Source of the DNA: Nephromyces sp. MM_2019
Lineage: Eukaryota; Apicomplexa; Aconoidasida; Nephromycida
Reading direction: 5' to 3'
DNA: 64,000 nucleotides
NCBI GenBank assembly: GCA_015657535.1
Contig: JADHZB010000732.1
Location: 24,316 to 88,315 of the forward strand
The position numbers and the translations under genes are program-made. Below are positions 60,090-64,000 of this stretch, piece by piece; the first letter of the stretch is position 1; the number at the start of each line of letters is the position of its first letter. The notes under the pieces are model-generated. The model was given only the letters and a program-made list of their open reading frames with translations, was not told the origin of the DNA and made no database searches.

Positions 60090-62722
60090 TTTTAAGGCTC
60101 AAGTAATTAATAAACAGGGTTTAAACTGACAAATCGTTACATATAGAAATATAGGTCTTAAGTATTAACATGCAGTACGATTTCACAGCCTTTGTTTATA
60201 AAGCTTTAGTCAATGGAGTGTTTATGATTAAAGTATGTTTACTGAATTTGTCTAGTGACTTTTATAAACCAAGCTTTCATGGTACATCCTGGAATACTGG
60301 GAGATGTAACTGAGAAAAATATCAGTAAGTTTAAATCTCCAAAAGTATATTGCACTTTTTTATAATTTTACGAATAATGTTATTGATCCTCACGTTCGAT
60401 TAACTGATTTTAGAGGTAACACTTGAGATATAAACTTCTGATTATTAAAACTATTAATAAATCCTCTCAATCTGGGCTATTGAAACCTCATGTACCGATT
60501 TTATAAGATCTTCGTATTTATAATTTGTTCTCGAATAATAAATTCAATAAAATCATAGCCATTTCAGCTTTAATACCAAGGAACAATCATAATTTCAATG
60601 TATAGGTAAGATCAAGAGCTGTTTTAATTTGGGATTTAGAATTTTCAAAATCTGGAGCCTAATTTTGATTTAAGATATCTCGAACAAAATATTTTGATTT
60701 CTTTAATGCTTTAACTATATTAAACATAAATTTTCTAAAACACCGACACTTTAATAGACCTCAAATCTTAAGTTTTTAATATAAAGTTCATAAATTTCAT
60801 CATAAGCTTAAATGGATAGACTTATAGAATAGTTTTAATCCAAAAATAAATCAAGTGATAGCTAATTGTTTTTGTGAAGTTTGATAATGTGGATTTAAAT
60901 TTTGTTTAAATTATAAATTTTTGTGTTTAGCAACATAAACAAATTCGAATAAAAACTTGTTTATATGCACAATTAATTGGGAAAATTGTGCATTTCTGTT
61001 ATCAAAGTTGTTTATTTTTGTAGCAAATGTGTCTAATTTTGTTATTCTTGAGGGCATACTTATTCCTGTTGCTTGTTGCAATTAACTTCCTCCGAAAATA
61101 AAAACAAGATTCTGTTTTAAGTGAATCCTTCATAGATCCTTAAATTCTTGGAGAACTTCTGATCAAGTTAATACGATGATCACAGAAATAAAATATAATC
61201 AAAGCTAAGCATAACAAATAATCAGAACTAAACATAAGATATAATCAGTCAGGGCTTGACATAATATATAATCAGAGCTAAAAATAACATATAATCGGAA
61301 CTAAGAATAATAAATAAAAAGCTCCAATATTTATTTAATAGATAATTCATTTGTTTGCTTTGTAATATTTCTCCTGGGATGCTGTTTACTTGCTAATCTT
61401 TACACGGAAGTGGGATTTAAAATGAGTATAAAAAGATCATAAATAAATATTTCTATATTATGCTTGGGTTATGTTTATTAGTTTGAATTGTAGTAACGCT
61501 TTTATATAGGTTTAAGTTGTAGGCTAATAAAAGCTCTGTTTTTTTCTGTGATGTGTAAAACGCAATTGAAACAAGCCTCTTAAATTAAATGTTATGTTAC
61601 ACAACCTCAATTCAATATATCTACAACTTTTGTCACAAACATTTAACATTTTGGAAAAATTTCACCATGTGATTTTAGTGCTCCCAGTTCTCATAAGTTT
61701 GCTACTCAGGTTGAAACTCATTATACTTGATAGGAATGACTATGTCTTATTAATTTGAATTTATTGATTCATATCCAATTATAAGTTATCTAAGATTTAC
61801 CTCAAAATACTTTGCTGAGACTTGGCAATTCCATTTTAAGGCTAAATTCTTTATTGAATCATAGCTATGTTCAGGTAGATAGAGCCTAAATTTCATTATG
61901 AGAGTATATATTTATATATATTATGCTGCTACTAATAAATCTTTCATACAAATAATAGCCAGCTTCGGCCTACTACATTTAGTTTTTAGAATTTTTAGCA
62001 CCTGTAGGGTATCTTGAGTTGAAAAAAACATACGAATTAATTAAATCATATAATTTCCTAAATCATCTCTTCACACTAAAATATTCTTAATAATTTGAAT
62101 TGCAATGTTAAAATAAGTGTTATGGTTTTTGCTATAAATTTAGATATGTATACTAAAATTGAATTTATGTATACGTAAAACTGTAAGTACACACAACTTA
62201 AAGTTGACAAATTGAATAACCTTTCTCATGATCAATCATCAAAATTCATAAACTTTCAAAATCTTCGAAATTTCCAATCCTAGTATAGTGTACGTAACAT
62301 AACAAGTTAGAAAGCTCCAAAAGCTCTTTCACTTTGGTTAAATTATGTAAATCTCACCTATTACAGCAATTTCTATATATATTTTTGTTGTTTAAAAGAG
62401 TAGTGAAAATTAGTTATAGAGTATATTAACCATCACCCCCCCCTATTTCAATTGTTTTGGAAAATAGACACCTATAAAAATAAGTATAAGAAATTCTAAC
62501 ATCAATATACATCATTTTTAAAATTAAATACACCTTCCACTTCTTAACTTACAACGAATTGCCACATAAACCAATTTTCATAAGCTTCTTTTATGACGTT
62601 TACACAAGTTTCATTATAATTCTGTATTCTTACCAATTGCACTTTTCCATCAAATTATTTTTTTCAACTTCTTAATAGGATCCAATCTTGTATATATTTC
62701 ATGTATGCAGACCTGAAATAAA
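60090..62722. other. Divergent intergenic region between SVIP-like and centrin
   Basis: About 2.6 kb with no credible gene. It contains a degenerate tandem array at 61185-61310. The last 300 bp before centrin become C-rich on the plus strand (CACCCCCCCCTATTTC at about 62434), and GTATGCAG at about 62711 may be the acceptor of a leader intron. Confidence 0.55.
61185..61310 (+). repeat. Degenerate tandem repeat, AATCAGAGCTAA core
   Basis: About five copies of a unit of roughly 25 bp, variants of ATAACATATAATCAGAGCTAA (AATCAAAGCTAAGC, AATCAGAACTAAAC, AATCAGTCAGGGCTTGAC, AATCAGAGCTAAAA, AATCGGAACTAAGA). The array stands alone in the intergenic spacer; no ORF runs through it. Confidence 0.8.
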
Positions 62723-63621
62723 ATGAACACAAGACGCTGGACAAATGACCGACCAGGTTTGAATGATGATGAAATCGATGAAATTAGAGAGGCATTCAAC
62801 CTTTTCGACTCTGATGGGAGCGGTAGCATTGACCCTAGAGAATTGAAGGCAGCAATGTTGTCACTAGGCTTTGACACTAAAAATCCAACCATTTATAAGA
62901 TGATTGCAGAACTGGAGATGAAATCGGCTGGAGGAATGATCGACTTTGAAGGATTCTTAGATGCTATATCCTCTAAGTTGGTAAGCAAATCCTCATTAGT
63001 CTACCCCGCACAACTTCTTACAATTTGCCAACTATTCACCTATATATATTTATATAGATAATTATTACAATTTCTCTACATAATTCTTCCTATACTCTCA
63101 CATGTAATTAAATGTGATTAGATCTTTCTTACTAAATAACTCTTTATTAAATCTAATTCTACACCAGTTTAACCTAAATATAAACAGCAGGATCCTAATT
63201 ATATATACACATCAAATACTTAAATATATATATGTATATGTACTAGCACAAATTATTAATTTTGGTTCTCACTTCTTCCAAAAGCACAGTAAAAATTTAC
63301 TAAGGACTTTTGCACCCCGCACACACGTATCACATATAAAAATAAAATCACACATAATAGATTACTTAATTAACTTATCCCTTTTATGTATATTAACAGG
63401 GTGACCGTGAAAGTAGAGAAGGTATAAGGAAAGTTTTCAATTTATTTGATGATGACAAGACGGGTACGATTACTCTAAAAAATCTAAAACGTGTATCACG
63501 TGAATTGGGTGAAAAAATGTCTGAGGAGGAGTTATTAGAGATGATTGAAAGGGCTGACTCAAATGCTGATGGTGAAATATCATTTGAAGATTTTTATTCT
63601 ATCATGACAAAGAAAGTTTAA
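62723..63621 (+). CDS. CEN: Centrin (EF-hand protein of basal body/centrosome)
   Basis: Two exons, 62723-62980 and 63400-63621, give 159 residues across [15 protein letters not shown]-hand 1 is intact ([12 protein letters not shown]). EF-hand 2 is degenerate ([12 protein letters not shown]). EF-hand 3 keeps [12 protein letters not shown] but ends in Asn instead of Glu, so it probably binds weakly. EF-hand 4 is intact ([12 protein letters not shown]). The linker [25 protein letters not shown] and the [13 protein letters not shown] start are the centrin signature, distinguishing it from calmodulin. It ends IMTKKV, without the aromatic-rich tail of animal centrins. Apicomplexans have several centrins at the centrosome, apical complex and basal ring; which one this is cannot be told by eye. 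Confidence 0.95.
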
Positions 63622-64000
63622 ATCTTAAACATAACATTCAATATCCAATCAATGAATATTCTCGATAAGATATGACGCATTAATTTTCCTCGGTACACAG
63701 ATTACACTTACAATATATACGAAGGACACACATAAACACCCCAACACTATAAAGATTGCCATCTCAATTTTTGTATATAACCTTAGAAAATTATGTCACC
63801 TCAATCTAAGACACATATACACACACTTATGGTTTATCATTTATATATGATTCACTCACTTAAAAAAAAATTTCTCAAAAGCATTGACTAATTGAGGTGT
63901 ATATTTTATAAAATATATATATATACACAAACACACAGAAATTCGGATTTTTCATTTATCTACTTTTTCACAAAAACATGTAAATAACATATTACTAAAT
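63622..64000. other. 3' flank of centrin
   Basis: AT-rich with a small ATATATATATA run near 63917. Nothing else seen before the window ends. Confidence 0.55.

Noticed and set aside
1..64000. CRISPR arrays, phage or insertion-sequence features
   Set aside because: The tandem arrays here are minisatellites without spacer structure, and all genes are spliced eukaryotic genes; no transposase or reverse transcriptase frame is visible.

Overview
The window is AT-rich nuclear DNA from an intron-rich apicomplexan-like protist. Three things point there: a scavenger-receptor-like LCCL protein of the CCp3/LAP1 type (17.0-22.3 kb), a six-span protein that looks like a GAPM glideosome/inner-membrane-complex anchor (27.3-28.6 kb), and a Plasmodium-type VIT iron transporter (32.3-34.5 kb). 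Nearly every gene is cut by GT-AG introns, mostly 30-350 nt with a few of 0.5-1 kb, so single open frames show only pieces; most models below were assembled by joining exons by eye. A dynein-regulatory-complex subunit implies a flagellated stage. I do not assign a species.

Layout. 0-25 kb holds six genes, all on the minus strand: an unrecognised protein (209-1873), a PH domain fused to a permuted-papain (YiiX/C92) hydrolase (4218-7245), CPSF73 (8207-11604), a single-exon SIN3-like corepressor (13026-15284), CCp3/LAP1 (17032-22259) and an RlmN-like radical-SAM protein (22738-24417). A doubtful small plus-strand ORF lies at 3192-3533. 25-43 kb is mostly plus strand: a thioredoxin-fold protein perhaps related to ATP10 (25560-26213), GAPM-like (27318-28601), minus-strand ARP4 (29166-30872), VIT (32258-34463), CCDC47 (36961-40807) and NOB1 (42100-43632). 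NOB1 runs tail-to-tail into minus-strand TRM82/WDR4 (43876-45959). 46-64 kb holds a MOLO1/TPM-like membrane protein (46813-48122), a HAD-family protein (48673-49917), DRC2 (50695-54065), MAT1 (55773-58336), a minus-strand SVIP-like p97-interacting protein (58987-60089) and a centrin (62723-63621).

The genes are a normal eukaryotic mixture: mRNA 3' processing (CPSF73), chromatin (SIN3, ARP4), TFIIH kinase assembly (MAT1), 40S maturation (NOB1), tRNA m7G (TRM82), ER membrane-protein insertion (CCDC47), ERAD control (SVIP-like), iron storage (VIT), flagellum and centrosome (DRC2, centrin), and apicomplexan surface or pellicle proteins. There is no operon logic. I saw no tRNA, rRNA, transposon or CRISPR.

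The most interesting items are the PH-C92 fusion, the SVIP-like protein with an intact VIM motif, an RlmN-like enzyme whose C-terminal catalytic cysteine appears to be serine, a SIN3 that stops after its HDAC-interaction region, a 24-bp tandem repeat inside NOB1, a CA-type minisatellite in CCDC47 intron 1, a 70-bp tandem duplication at 55.4 kb, and a TG-to-CA strand-composition flip at gene starts.
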